DNA of 64,000 bases, taken from the NCBI RefSeq assembly GCF_947497915.1, contig NZ_CANMIJ010000001.1, positions 535,501-599,500 of the forward strand, read 5' to 3'. Of this stretch, positions 54,285 through 62,806 are shown in pieces. The notes under the pieces were generated by a model. The model had not been told where the DNA came from. It searched no databases and saw nothing but the letters and a program-made list of their open reading frames with translations. The position numbers and the translations under genes were made by a program. This stretch comes from an uncultured Erythrobacter sp. GTDB lineage: Bacteria; Pseudomonadota; Alphaproteobacteria; Sphingomonadales; Sphingomonadaceae. Within the stretch, counting starts at the first letter, position 1. Each line of letters begins with the position of its first letter.

Positions 54285-55907
54285 CTATGCCTGATTTTTC
54301 CGGTCATCGAGATAAGACCAGATCCGGCTGACGACGACTGAACCTTCGCCAACGGCGCTGGCGACACGTTTGATCGAGCTGCTGCGAACATCGCCGACTG
54401 CAAAAATGCCGTCGGTTCCCGTTTCGAACGGTGTCTCACGGCCAACGCTTGCGCCGGTAAGGACGAAGCCTTTCTCATCGGTCTCGACAAGGCCGGAAAG
54501 CCATTCTGTGTTGGGCGCTGCCCCGATCATGATGAACAGCGCGCTGGTATCCTGCCGTGTCTCGCCATCGGGCGTTTTGAAGGTAACGCCCTTAAGCCAT
54601 TTCTCGCCATGCAGCTCGGACACCTGCGTGTGATAGTGGATCGTAACCTTTGGATCGGCCTCAAGGCGACTTGAAAGATAGCTCGACATGGATGCCGCGA
54701 GTGAGCCGGAGCGGACAATCAAATGCACATGCGCAGCCGAGCGGGAGAGATACATCGCAGCCTGTCCGGCTGAATTGCCTCCGCCGATCACGACAGCTTC
54801 TGTGTTTGAGCAAAAGCGCGCTTCCATTTCGGTGGCCGAGTAGAACACGCCTGCGCCTTCTAGCTCTTCGAGGCGGTCCAGAGGCAGGCGGCTATATTGA
54901 ACGCCGGTGCTGACGAGGATCGCGCCTGCGCAAATTTCATCACCATCATCCAATGTCGCGCAGAATGATCCGTCTTCGCGTTTGGCCAGCCCTTCGACGC
55001 GGCGCGGCATGACGAACCGCGTGCCGAATTTCAGAGCCTGTATCTGGCCGCGCCATGTCAGGTCGGTCCCGCTGATGCCGGTGGGAAAGCCCATGTAGTT
55101 TTCGATGCGGCTCGATGTGCCCGCTTGCCCGCCAATGGCTGTGTCTTCGACCACGAGCGCGTTTAGGCCTTCGGAACCAGCATAGACGGCAGCGGCAACG
55201 CCCGCTGGCCCGCCGCCCACGATCAACAGATCGAAATCGCGCTGCGAACAGATGTTGAGATCCAACCCCAGATATTGCGCGACTTTGCGCGGGGTCGGAT
55301 TGTCCAACTTTTGATTGGTGCCAAGGATAACGGACGGCTCATGGCCGGTCAGATCGCAAACTTTGGCGGTCTCCGCATCGCTCGCATCCAGATCGAAGCT
55401 TTCGAACGGAATGCGGTTGCGCGACATGAAACGTTCAACATCCTGAACCTTCGGATCGCGATCTGCGCCGATGATTTTGACCGCGGAATTGCGCAGTTCA
55501 AACTGCTTACGGCGGCGCGCGGCAAAAACGGTGATGATATGGTCGGACAATTCCGGGACGCGGCTCATCAGATCGAGCATCGCGGTGCGCGGTGCCTCGA
55601 TAACGCGTGTTTCTTTCGCTGTGCGCATCTTCAGATAATGGATGCCCGCGTTTAGAAAGCCGATCTCGCCCATAAATTGGGTCGGGCCAAGGCTGGACTC
55701 CATCAAACGATCGCCGGTCTTCGGATCGACGACTTCGATCTCGCCTTCGAGCACATAGACAAAGGTATCCATCGCATCGCCGAGGTCGGCCATGACTGTG
55801 CCAGCAGGATAAGTCTTCTCTTCGCCAATGTCGCAAATGGCATCGACATGCGCATCGGCGAGCGGCACGCGCCGCATGGTCTCAAGGTCCGGTCCGAGCT
55901 GTTCCAT
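54285..55907 (-). CDS. Cyclic-nucleotide-domain / thioredoxin-reductase-like FAD protein
   Basis: 540 residues in three parts. Residues 5-135 are a cyclic-nucleotide-binding (CAP-like) domain (FVYVLEGEIEVVDP, QFMGEIGFLNAG). Residues 142-215 are a thioredoxin-like fold (AVKIIGADRDPKVQDVERFM). Residues 222-540 are a thioredoxin-reductase-type flavoprotein (LLIVGGGPAGVAAAVYAGSE, IGGGNSAGQAAMYLSR, GIFAVGDVRSSSIKR). The redox CxxC of thioredoxin reductase is absent: the site region reads QAGTSSRIENYMG. It may transfer electrons to other acceptors. It stands alone between two minus-strand genes. Confidence 0.85.
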   Translation of the reverse strand: MEQLGPDLETMRRVPLADAHVDAICDIGEEKTYPAGTVMADLGDAMDTFVYVLEGEIEVVDPKTGDRLMESSLGPTQFMGEIGFLNAGIHYLKMRTAKETRVIEAPRTAMLDLMSRVPELSDHIITVFAARRRKQFELRNSAVKIIGADRDPKVQDVERFMSRNRIPFESFDLDASDAETAKVCDLTGHEPSVILGTNQKLDNPTPRKVAQYLGLDLNICSQRDFDLLIVGGGPAGVAAAVYAGSEGLNALVVEDTAIGGQAGTSSRIENYMGFPTGISGTDLTWRGQIQALKFGTRFVMPRRVEGLAKREDGSFCATLDDGDEICAGAILVSTGVQYSRLPLDRLEELEGAGVFYSATEMEARFCSNTEAVVIGGGNSAGQAAMYLSRSAAHVHLIVRSGSLAASMSSYLSSRLEADPKVTIHYHTQVSELHGEKWLKGVTFKTPDGETRQDTSALFIMIGAAPNTEWLSGLVETDEKGFVLTGASVGRETPFETGTDGIFAVGDVRSSSIKRVASAVGEGSVVVSRIWSYLDDRKNQA

Positions 55908-55944
55908 GCGCGCCTCCTAATGTTTCATTGCGCGCTATGTGGGG

Positions 55945-57795
55945 TCAGCCGCGCGCTTCTGCAATATAGCGGCCAACCGTCTTGTCGACGACATCCAACG
56001 GGGCGTTACCGCCTAGGATGACGGCAGTGTTGAACGCCTTGAAGTCATAGGCATCGCCCAACTCCGCCTCTGCTCGCGCGCGTTGGCGCACGATTTCGCT
56101 GTGGCCGATTTTGTACGAGCATGCCTGACCCGGCCAGCTGCAATAGCGATCAACTTCGCCAGCGACTTCGGCAGGTTTTGAACCGTTGCGTTCGATAAAG
56201 AACTGGTTGGCTTGTTCGCGGGTCCAGCGTTTAGAATGCAGGCCAGTATCGACCACGAGACGGCAGGCACGAAAGGCGAGGCTTTGTAAGTAGCCGAGCC
56301 GACCGACTTTGAAATCGTCATATGCGCCCAATTCATCGGCGAGCTGCTCACCATAGAGCGCCCACCCTTCGGAGAACGCTCCAAAGGCGAGGATGGACCG
56401 GATCAGCGGCAGACGATTGGAATATTCGCCTTCCCAGACATGGCCAGGGATCGCTTCGTGAAATGTCAGGTCGGCAAGGTCATATTTGCGATGCAAACCA
56501 GTCTCGCGCAGATTGATCCAGAACCGCCCCGGGATCTGGCCATCTTTGCTGCCTGCGCCGCCATAGGCACCCGGTGCGCCTGCTTCCTCGTTGATCGGAA
56601 TGCGGACGACTTCCATGTTCGGATCGACCAGCTCGTTAAAGGCGCGCGGCATTTGCGCTTTGATCCATTCGATGCGTTCATCGATGAAGGCAAAAATTTC
56701 CTCGCGCCCCGGATCGCCCTCGGCAAATTTATACCGCTGGTCTTCGCCCAGAGATTGCATCCGTTCACCCACGCTGCCCTGAGTGTAGCCGATTTCCTGA
56801 AGGATCGGGTCCATCCGGCCATGCAGGGTGGCGAGTTCATCAAGGCCCTGTTCGTGGATTTCATCGGGCGATAGCGATGTTGTGGTCGATGCGCTGGTGG
56901 ACCATGAATACCACGCATCGCCGTCTGGCTGTGCCCACATGCCGGCATCCGATTTCGCAATGGCGCGCTGCGCTTTCAGCTCCTCCAGCTGCCGTTCGAG
57001 GGCAGGGGCGATGCTGTCACGCGAAACCGTTTCGGCGTTCTGATACCGTTCGTCCGCGTTCGCTCCGGCCAGGTTTTCGGTGATGCCGCTGGATAGCGGG
57101 CCGGCATAGGTTTCGCCTTGTTTGGCGGACGCGATGCTCGCCTCCATTTGGGCGATGGCTTTGTCGAGCAAGAAATCGGGCGGAACCACGCCGTGATCGC
57201 GGGTCGCCTTCATTGTGTCGGTTTCGGCATCGAGAATGGCTGGCACTTCGGCGAGACGAGAAAGGTAATGCTCGACATCTTCTTCGCTGCGCACAGGCTG
57301 GGTAGAGCCGAAGAAACGTGGAAAGTCGATATAACCGCCGACATTCTGGATCACCGAATAGGGCGCGTTGCGCCAACTGCCCACGGCAACATCACCATAT
57401 GGCAGCTCCATGCCTTCGACGGCTTTGTCGAACGCGCTTTCAACCACATCAAAGCCAACCTGTTGGTCAGCCGTCAGGCCGTCTTTGGGATAGTCGCGCG
57501 CTTCATCGCGCAGACGAGTGAGTGTGGCTTTGTACTTCTCGCGGCCTTCCGCGCCGGGGGTGCCAAACGTTCCGCGCCATGCGGCGTAGTCTCCGGTGTC
57601 GACGCCCAATCCGGTCGCGCGGCCCGGCTCATGCTCCAACATTGCATAGCCGATCTGTTCAAGCATGGCATCGGGCGCCATTGCAGGCGCGCCGCCGAGA
57701 AGGTCCGAGCATCCCGGAAGGAGTGCGAGCGTAGAAACGCCGCCAAGCCCTTTAAGAGCGTGGCGGCGTGTTATTGTGAAGTTTGTGTCTGTCAT
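55945..57795 (-). CDS. DUF885 metallohydrolase lipoprotein
   Basis: 616 residues. The N-terminus TRRHALKGLGGVSTLALLPGC has a twin-arginine-like pair plus a lipobox Cys. DUF885 has FHEAIPGHVWEGEYSNRLPL (zinc HExxGH-type site) and FGAFSEGWALYGEQLADELG with the further ligand Glu. The family includes peptidases/amidohydrolases with poorly known substrates. The start at 57795 leaves the RR motif near residue 10; a GTG at 57831 would add 12 residues. Confidence 0.82.
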   Translation of the reverse strand: MTDTNFTITRRHALKGLGGVSTLALLPGCSDLLGGAPAMAPDAMLEQIGYAMLEHEPGRATGLGVDTGDYAAWRGTFGTPGAEGREKYKATLTRLRDEARDYPKDGLTADQQVGFDVVESAFDKAVEGMELPYGDVAVGSWRNAPYSVIQNVGGYIDFPRFFGSTQPVRSEEDVEHYLSRLAEVPAILDAETDTMKATRDHGVVPPDFLLDKAIAQMEASIASAKQGETYAGPLSSGITENLAGANADERYQNAETVSRDSIAPALERQLEELKAQRAIAKSDAGMWAQPDGDAWYSWSTSASTTTSLSPDEIHEQGLDELATLHGRMDPILQEIGYTQGSVGERMQSLGEDQRYKFAEGDPGREEIFAFIDERIEWIKAQMPRAFNELVDPNMEVVRIPINEEAGAPGAYGGAGSKDGQIPGRFWINLRETGLHRKYDLADLTFHEAIPGHVWEGEYSNRLPLIRSILAFGAFSEGWALYGEQLADELGAYDDFKVGRLGYLQSLAFRACRLVVDTGLHSKRWTREQANQFFIERNGSKPAEVAGEVDRYCSWPGQACSYKIGHSEIVRQRARAEAELGDAYDFKAFNTAVILGGNAPLDVVDKTVGRYIAEARG

Positions 57796-57849
57796 GGCGC
57801 AAGGGTGTACCCCGCGCCGATAGACTGTCAATTCAGTTGTTGCGGCAGC

Positions 57850-58206
57850 TTAGTTCTTAAGATCGTCTGGAACGATGCCGCCAGCATCCGCGATTTTCTG
57901 CATCACGGCTTTATGCAGAGCGATGTTTTGCTCTGCAGTGCCTTCATAGCCCGCAATGCCGACTTCACCGGCGAGTTCTTTGCGGTTGGCATAGCTTGGG
58001 TCGATCTGGACGAGCTTCATCAGGTCGACAATCGATGTGCGCCAGTTCAGCTTGTCCGAACCTGGAATGCTGCCGATGCGCTGCTCAACGTCGACACCGC
58101 TGATGGCTGCGCGCTCTTTCGGCGCTTCTGCCGCTGGTGCTGCTTCGGTTTTCTCGTCTTCGTCCGAGCCGAAAATTGCGCCTTTGATTGAACTGAAAAT
58201 ACCCAT
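57850..58206 (-). CDS. DUF3597 protein
   Basis: 118 residues with an Ala/Glu-rich linker (SDEDEKTEAAPAAEAPKE) and the DUF3597 domain (VEQRIGSIPGSDKLNWRTSI, VDLMKLVQIDPSYANRKELA, GEVGIAGYEGTAEQNIALHK). GGAGG lies seven bases before ATG. Role unknown; the family resembles LysM/BON-linked small stress proteins only in size. Confidence 0.82.
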   Translation of the reverse strand: MGIFSSIKGAIFGSDEDEKTEAAPAAEAPKERAAISGVDVEQRIGSIPGSDKLNWRTSIVDLMKLVQIDPSYANRKELAGEVGIAGYEGTAEQNIALHKAVMQKIADAGGIVPDDLKN

Positions 58207-58338
58207 GTGATCCTCCATATTATGGTTATGCAGGTTTGACCGCATCTTCGATCAAACTCTTGCAGCCATGATGTCGGGAGTTTGTTACAAGTGCAAGGAC
58301 TTGGCCGAAGTGAATTGTAAAATGGGGTATTCGCGGCG

Positions 58339-58548
58339 ATGACCGATATAGTGCTTTCGATTGTGATGTTGACCGCCTTTGCATTGATTGCAGGGGCATA
58401 TATGTTTTGGCGGCGCACTGGCGAGGTGAAGCAACCTGCGCTGATGGTGGTGCTTGCGATTATCGCGATAGGCAATGTTTTGATTTGGACGGTGCCGACG
58501 GCTGACGGCAGCTCGCCTGCTGAAAAGGTGGAGGCCGGAACTGAGTAA
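58339..58548 (+). CDS. Small two-helix membrane protein
   Basis: 69 residues, two helices (IVLSIVMLTAFALIAGAYMFW and ALMVVLAIIAIGNVLIWTV) linked by a short basic loop, then a polar tail. It diverges from DUF3597. No family is recognised. The codon pattern and start context are plausible, but no strong ribosome site is seen. Confidence 0.6.
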   Translation: MTDIVLSIVMLTAFALIAGAYMFWRRTGEVKQPALMVVLAIIAIGNVLIWTVPTADGSSPAEKVEAGTE

Positions 58549-58586
58549 GCTCCGGCGCTCCCAATAGATGGCCAACTCTGCTGGAA

Positions 58587-59270
58587 TTACTCTGGCAGCC
58601 TCCAATTGACCGAATTGCTGTATGATCCGGCGACAGGATTGCCGTAGCTGTCCTTTGCCGGATTAAACTTCGCGCGGCGCTGGATCAGTTTGCAAGTCGC
58701 CGCATCCATCGCGCCATGCCCGGTGGACCGCGTGATTGTGCAGTCGCTCACCTTGCCTTTGGCATCAATCGTGACAGCAAAACCAGCAACGCCTGCCCAT
58801 TCCTTGCGAATCCAGTTGCTGCGATAATCGCTGTCGGACACCCAGCGGCCCGGATCATTGCGCGGGGAAGCGGATATCGGATCGGGCAGTGAAGGCATGG
58901 GCGCGATGGTGCCAGCCCCACCAGCCGGTACCACTTCAACGGGGCCAATCACGAAATCATCAGCTTCTGCGAAAGTTTCAATCGGATTGGAGTCGCTGAG
59001 TGTGAAATCCGTGTCCGGCATCGTGGGCTGCGTTACCGCCGTGGGTTGATCGCGCACAACATCGGTTTGCTCGGGCTTGGTTTCCGGCGGAGGTGGGGGC
59101 GGCGGTGCTTCAATCGGGACTTGGTATCCCGCCAGATCAGGTACGGGGTCGACAAAGGTATGTTTGATGGCGAGGCCGGTGACCAGAAGGACGCCGAAGC
59201 CAGCGGGGACTCCGAAGGCGCCAAGGATTGCAGCGGGGTTCGCGCGTTTGGCTGTGTTTGCGTAACTCAT
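58587..59270 (-). CDS. tonB: Energy transducer TonB
   Basis: 227 residues: N-terminal anchor helix (ILGAFGVPAGFGVLLVTGLA), periplasmic Pro-rich spacer (PPPPPPPETKPEQ), and C-terminal TonB domain with VTIDAKGKVSDCTITRSTGH and AATCKLIQRRAKFNPAKDS. It transfers proton-motive force to outer-membrane TonB-dependent transporters. ExbB/ExbD are not adjacent. A Zur-like palindrome lies about 83 bases upstream. Confidence 0.92.
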   Translation of the reverse strand: MSYANTAKRANPAAILGAFGVPAGFGVLLVTGLAIKHTFVDPVPDLAGYQVPIEAPPPPPPPETKPEQTDVVRDQPTAVTQPTMPDTDFTLSDSNPIETFAEADDFVIGPVEVVPAGGAGTIAPMPSLPDPISASPRNDPGRWVSDSDYRSNWIRKEWAGVAGFAVTIDAKGKVSDCTITRSTGHGAMDAATCKLIQRRAKFNPAKDSYGNPVAGSYSNSVNWRLPE

Positions 59271-59622
59271 AGTGTGGTTCCTCTCTCACTTCTGTGTGAG
59301 AAGGCGCCAGCAGCGAAGAGTTTGAAGAGGGCGCCGCCGGCACCTCTCATTTGCAATGTTACAACATAACATTTTGAGGGCAAGGACTTTCGCGTTGTGA
59401 TTGAGGACCTTTCTTGTCCGCGCGATATCCTCGCGCCTACTGGCGCTGCGGGCGCCCGGTCGGGCTTGCGGTCAGCTGCGCTGACCGAGCTTTCGCAGCG
59501 AACCTTGAAAATGGTACGGGTTCGATGCCGCTGGCGTCGCAAGCGCGACTGCGCGTCCGAGCTTATGCGAGGAAGCCAAGCGGGCCGGAGGGCGTGCGCA
59601 AACCAGAAAACCAATCAAATAC
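59271..59622. other. Longest gene-free stretch
   Basis: 352 bases between tonB and the hydrolase stop. It contains the Zur-like site (59353-59375), then a GC-rich part (59400-59600) with small hairpins, notably CGGTCAG (59469-59475) / CTGACCG (59481-59487), and no convincing frame. The GC-rich part has the look of dispersed intergenic elements in Erythrobacteraceae, but I cannot check for other copies. Confidence 0.5.
59353..59375 (-). promoter_or_regulatory. Zur-like operator of tonB
   Basis: Read on the minus strand, ATGTTA-TGTTG-TAACAT is a perfect 6-bp inverted repeat with flanking AAA and TGC. As I recall the gammaproteobacterial Zur consensus, 18 of 22 defined positions agree. It lies upstream of the tonB start. 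Confidence 0.5.
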
Positions 59623-59634
59623 TTATTTGATTGG
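59611..59634 (-). terminator. Terminator overlapping the hydrolase stop codon
   Basis: An 11-bp perfect stem CCAATCAAATA (59611-59621) / TATTTGATTGG (59624-59634), with TTTT following on the minus strand. The stop codon of the alpha/beta hydrolase lies inside it. Confidence 0.85.
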
Positions 59635-60279
59635 ACAATCCGGCGACAGGCGGAAATCGAGATAATTGTCGACCGACTTCATCATGTCTTCGGTTTCGTT
59701 TTCGAAGAAGTGATTGGCGCGCGGGATCTCGTCGTGGTGGATCGTGATGTGCTTTTGCGTGCGCAATTTATCGACCAGCTTTTGCACGGCATTTGGCTGA
59801 ACCACGGTATCGGCTGCGCCTTGCACGAAAATACCCGAAGCAGGGCAAGGTGCGAGGAAACTGAAATCGTACATGTTCGCAGGCGGCGCGATGGAGATAA
59901 AACCGCGCACTTCCGGACGGCGCATCAACAATTGCATTCCAATCAACGCGCCAAACGAATAGCCCGCGACCCATGTGGTCTGCGCTTCCGGATGGATCGA
60001 CTGAACCCAATCGAGTGCACTTGCCGCGTCGGAGAGTTCGCCGATGCCGTTGTCAAAGCTGCCCTGGCTGCGGCCAACGCCGCGAAAATTGAAACGCAAA
60101 GTCGCAAAGCCGCGATCCGCAAAAGTTTTATAGAGCCGCTGAACAATCCGGTCATTCATAGTGCCGCCGCCCTCAGGGTGCGGATGTAGAATCATCGCGA
60201 CGGGTGCGCGCGGACGCGGTGGAGGAGAGAAACGACCTTCAAGACGACCTTCGGGGCCGGGGAAGATGACAGATGGCAT
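59623..60279 (-). CDS. Alpha/beta hydrolase
   Basis: 218 residues of the short dienelactone-hydrolase-like type. HPHPEGGGTMNDRIV gives the oxyanion loop, RFNFRGVGRSQGSFD the strand-turn, and VAGYSFGALIGMQLLMRR the nucleophile elbow GYSFG with Ser. Acid/base candidates are Asp in QGAADTVVQP and His in EIPRANHFF. The substrate is unknown. Start at MPSVIFPG; an upstream ATG at 60387 is possible but adds an atypical basic leader. It diverges from the cysteine desulfurase pair. Confidence 0.85.
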   Translation of the reverse strand: MPSVIFPGPEGRLEGRFSPPPRPRAPVAMILHPHPEGGGTMNDRIVQRLYKTFADRGFATLRFNFRGVGRSQGSFDNGIGELSDAASALDWVQSIHPEAQTTWVAGYSFGALIGMQLLMRRPEVRGFISIAPPANMYDFSFLAPCPASGIFVQGAADTVVQPNAVQKLVDKLRTQKHITIHHDEIPRANHFFENETEDMMKSVDNYLDFRLSPDCPIK

Positions 60280-60370
60280 GAATGAACCTTGCTGAAAGAG
60301 ATTGCGCAAAGTGTCGGCTGACACGTGCGATTGCGCTCTATATACGAGGAAATATTGATTCCGCAATTTT

Positions 60371-60391
60371 TTAAGAATCGTTCTCATTAAG
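60371..60391 (+). promoter_or_regulatory. Fur-like site before the cysteine desulfurase pair
   Basis: On the minus strand the site reads CTTAATGAGAACGATTCTTA, with inverted TGAGAA/TTCTTA around CGA. Aligned to the Fur consensus GATAATGATAATCATTATC it matches about 12 of 19 positions. It lies over the presumed start of the first desulfurase and downstream of a -10-like TATTGA, so it could block expression when iron is plentiful. Confidence 0.45.
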
Positions 60392-61375
60392 ACACGAATT
60401 TATCTTGATCACGCTGCGACCAGCCCGCTTCGCCCAGAGGCGCAAACGGCCATGGAAGAAGGCTTTGTGTTGTGGGCGAACCCGTCTTCTCCGCATGGCG
60501 AAGGGCGCAAGGCGAAAGCGGCCCTTGAAGATGCGCGTGACCGGATCAAATCGGCGCTGGGCTGGACAGGAGAGTTGATCTTTACCAGCGGCGCGAGCGA
60601 GGCTCTGGCAATTGGATTGCAACGGGCGAAGGCAGACCGGCGCATTGTCAGCGCGGTTGAACATGACGCGGTGTTTCGCGCCGCGCCCGATGCGGAGATA
60701 TCATCGGACAGCAGCGTGTTTGATGATCGCACCATCTTGGCGGTTCAGCATGTGAATTCCGAAACGGGCGTGATCAATCCGGTCGATCAGTTGACCCAGA
60801 CCGTCCGCCCGACCGGTGCAATTGTGCTTTCGGACTGTTCGCAGTCGGCGGGCAAACTCGACCTGCCAGATGCTGATATGCTGGTTGTGTCCGCTCATAA
60901 ATTTGGCGGGCCAATCGGGATCGGAGCGCTGCTCGTGCGCGATTTCAATATGCTTGAACCCATTGGCGGGCATGAACGCGGATACCGTCAAGGTACCGAG
61001 AATCTGCCCGGCGCGATGGGTATGGCAGCTGCGTTGGAGGCAGGGGCTTGGCTTACGACCGCCGAGCAACGCGCCGATTTTGCCCAGCGACTGTCCGATG
61101 ACCTGCTCTCCATTGGCGATCAGGCCGATTACATTCTCGCGCTGACCCATCCTTCGATCAGCGCTCAGGCGCTTTTGATCCGTCTGGACGCGGCAGGCTT
61201 TGCTGTGTCAGCGGGCAGCGCGTGTTCGTCTGGCACGCTTAAGAAAAGCCGCGTACTCGATGCGTTCGGTGTGTCAGATGACGAGGCGGCGCGTACGATA
61301 CGCGTCAGTATCGGCTGGAACACGGCGATTGAAGAATTGGACCAGTTTGCTGATGCATGGGATGCACTGAAATGA
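60386..61375 (+). CDS. Cysteine desulfurase (NifS/IscS-like), first copy, non-standard start
   Basis: About 329 residues from ATT at 60386 (ATT at 60398 is also possible). The N-terminus needed by the family, IYLDHAATSPLRPEAQTAM, lies upstream of the only standard start, ATG at 60452, and matches MIYLDYQSTTPLAPEARDAM of the next gene. The frame is closed by TGA at 60356 with no ATG, GTG or TTG between. PLP-lysine is in VSAHKFGGP and catalytic Cys in AGSACSSGTL. It supplies sulfur for Fe-S clusters. Its stop overlaps the second copy (ATGA). Confidence 0.75.
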   Translation: MKTRIYLDHAATSPLRPEAQTAMEEGFVLWANPSSPHGEGRKAKAALEDARDRIKSALGWTGELIFTSGASEALAIGLQRAKADRRIVSAVEHDAVFRAAPDAEISSDSSVFDDRTILAVQHVNSETGVINPVDQLTQTVRPTGAIVLSDCSQSAGKLDLPDADMLVVSAHKFGGPIGIGALLVRDFNMLEPIGGHERGYRQGTENLPGAMGMAAALEAGAWLTTAEQRADFAQRLSDDLLSIGDQADYILALTHPSISAQALLIRLDAAGFAVSAGSACSSGTLKKSRVLDAFGVSDDEAARTIRVSIGWNTAIEELDQFADAWDALK

Positions 61376-62445
61376 TCTATCTCGATTACCAATCGACCAC
61401 GCCGCTGGCCCCGGAAGCGCGCGATGCGATGTTGCGCTGGCTTGACGGGCCGGATGGCACCGCGTTCGGCAATCCGCATTCACCCCATAAAATGGGGCGT
61501 CAGGCGAAGGCATCGATTGAACTGGCGCGCGAACGGGTTGCTGCGCTGTTGCCGCCGGGAGGCCGCGTGATTTTTACCGGCAATGCCTGTGAGGCGATCA
61601 ATCTGGCGATGCGCGGGTCTGGCCGAGGCGGCTCGATCTCTATGTCCGCAATCGAGCATGCTGCGGTTTACGACACGGCGAAGGCATTGGGCGGGGCGCA
61701 TGTCCTCAATGTGTCAAACGAGGGCCAGTGCAACACGGCGCAGGATGTGCCCGATGATTGCCGCCTGATCGCGGTGATGCAGGTGAACAACGAAATCGGC
61801 ACGATCCAGCCCACGGTCGATTGGCATCGCAAGGCGAAGGAGAACAATGCCCTTTTCCTGATCGATGCAGTGCAGGCTTATGGCAAGATGGAAATCACCC
61901 ACGCGGACATGATCGCGATCAGCGCGCATAAATTCCACGGGCCGAAAGGGATCGGGGCGCTGTGGGTGCGTGACGGGGTTGAGCTTGATCCGCAGATCAC
62001 GGGCGGGATGCAGGAAGGCGACCGATCCGGCACGCTTTCGCCTGCTTTAGTGGCGGGCATGGGCGCAGCAGCGCATCTCGCGAAAGAACAACGCCAGCGC
62101 GATGGCGAGCACATCCTGGACCTATGGAATCGCGCCCGCGAACTGTTCAACGATTGGGAAATCAACGGCAGCGAAGATGCACGTTGGCAGGGCAATCTCA
62201 ACATGCGGCGGCACGGTCTCGACGTAAATCGTCTGATGTCTGAATGCCGCAATGTGATGTTTTCAGCAGGCAGTGCGTGCGCCAGTGGGTCTGGCAAGAC
62301 CAGCCATGTCCTGAAAGCCATCGGGCTGACAGACGCGCAGGCGAAAAGCTCCATCCGCGTCGGTTTTGGGCGCTACACCACGATGGAGCAGCTCGAAGAA
62401 GGCGCGGCTGCGATCAACGCGGCGGTAAAGGATCAAGGACTTTGA
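61372..62445 (+). CDS. Cysteine desulfurase, second copy
   Basis: 357 residues with N-terminus MIYLDYQSTTPLAPEARDAM, FGNPHSPHKMGRQAK, MQVNNEIGTIQPTVD, PLP-lysine in ISAHKFHGPKGIGAL, and catalytic Cys in AGSACASGSGKTSHVLKAI. It is longer than the first copy and complete. The pair is coupled by ATGA, and the ferredoxin follows by TTGA. The two copies are diverged paralogues, probably forming a heteromeric or specialised unit (inference). Confidence 0.93.
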   Translation: MIYLDYQSTTPLAPEARDAMLRWLDGPDGTAFGNPHSPHKMGRQAKASIELARERVAALLPPGGRVIFTGNACEAINLAMRGSGRGGSISMSAIEHAAVYDTAKALGGAHVLNVSNEGQCNTAQDVPDDCRLIAVMQVNNEIGTIQPTVDWHRKAKENNALFLIDAVQAYGKMEITHADMIAISAHKFHGPKGIGALWVRDGVELDPQITGGMQEGDRSGTLSPALVAGMGAAAHLAKEQRQRDGEHILDLWNRARELFNDWEINGSEDARWQGNLNMRRHGLDVNRLMSECRNVMFSAGSACASGSGKTSHVLKAIGLTDAQAKSSIRVGFGRYTTMEQLEEGAAAINAAVKDQGL

Positions 62446-62789
62446 CGAATACCGGCGGTATCGCTGTCACCTTTGTCGATCCGCGCGGAAATGCGGTTGA
62501 GGCAAGCGGCGAGACTGGCGACAGCTTGTTGCGCGTCGGTCAGGCTGCGGGTCTGCCGCTGGAGGGGACGTGCGAGGGACAAATGGCATGCTCGACATGC
62601 CATGTAATCGTCGCCGCCGAATGGTTCGACAAGCTGACCGAGGCTTCCGAAGAGGAAGAGGACATGCTCGATTTCGCGGCGGGCGCACGACGCACCAGCC
62701 GGCTTTCCTGCCAAATCGATCTTACGCCGGAGCTGGACGGCCTAACCGTCAGCGTGCCGCCCGAAAGCAACGATGCCCGAAAAATGTAG
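62442..62789 (+). CDS. [2Fe-2S] ferredoxin (adrenodoxin/ISC type)
   Basis: 115 residues with TTG start overlapping the desulfurase stop. The cluster cysteines are in GTCEGQMACSTCHVIV (C-x5-C-x2-C) and RLSCQI, as in Isc-type ferredoxin, and the acidic EEEEDMLDF segment contacts partners. It likely gives electrons to Fe-S assembly with the desulfurases. AAGGAC lies before the start. Confidence 0.92.
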   Translation: MTNTGGIAVTFVDPRGNAVEASGETGDSLLRVGQAAGLPLEGTCEGQMACSTCHVIVAAEWFDKLTEASEEEEDMLDFAAGARRTSRLSCQIDLTPELDGLTVSVPPESNDARKM

Positions 62790-62806
62790 GCGCAAACTTA
62801 GACGCA

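Noticed and set aside
59397..59665. Small plus-strand frames between tonB and the hydrolase
   Set aside because: Very Arg/Cys/Ser-rich with no ribosome site, and they run through the hydrolase terminator.
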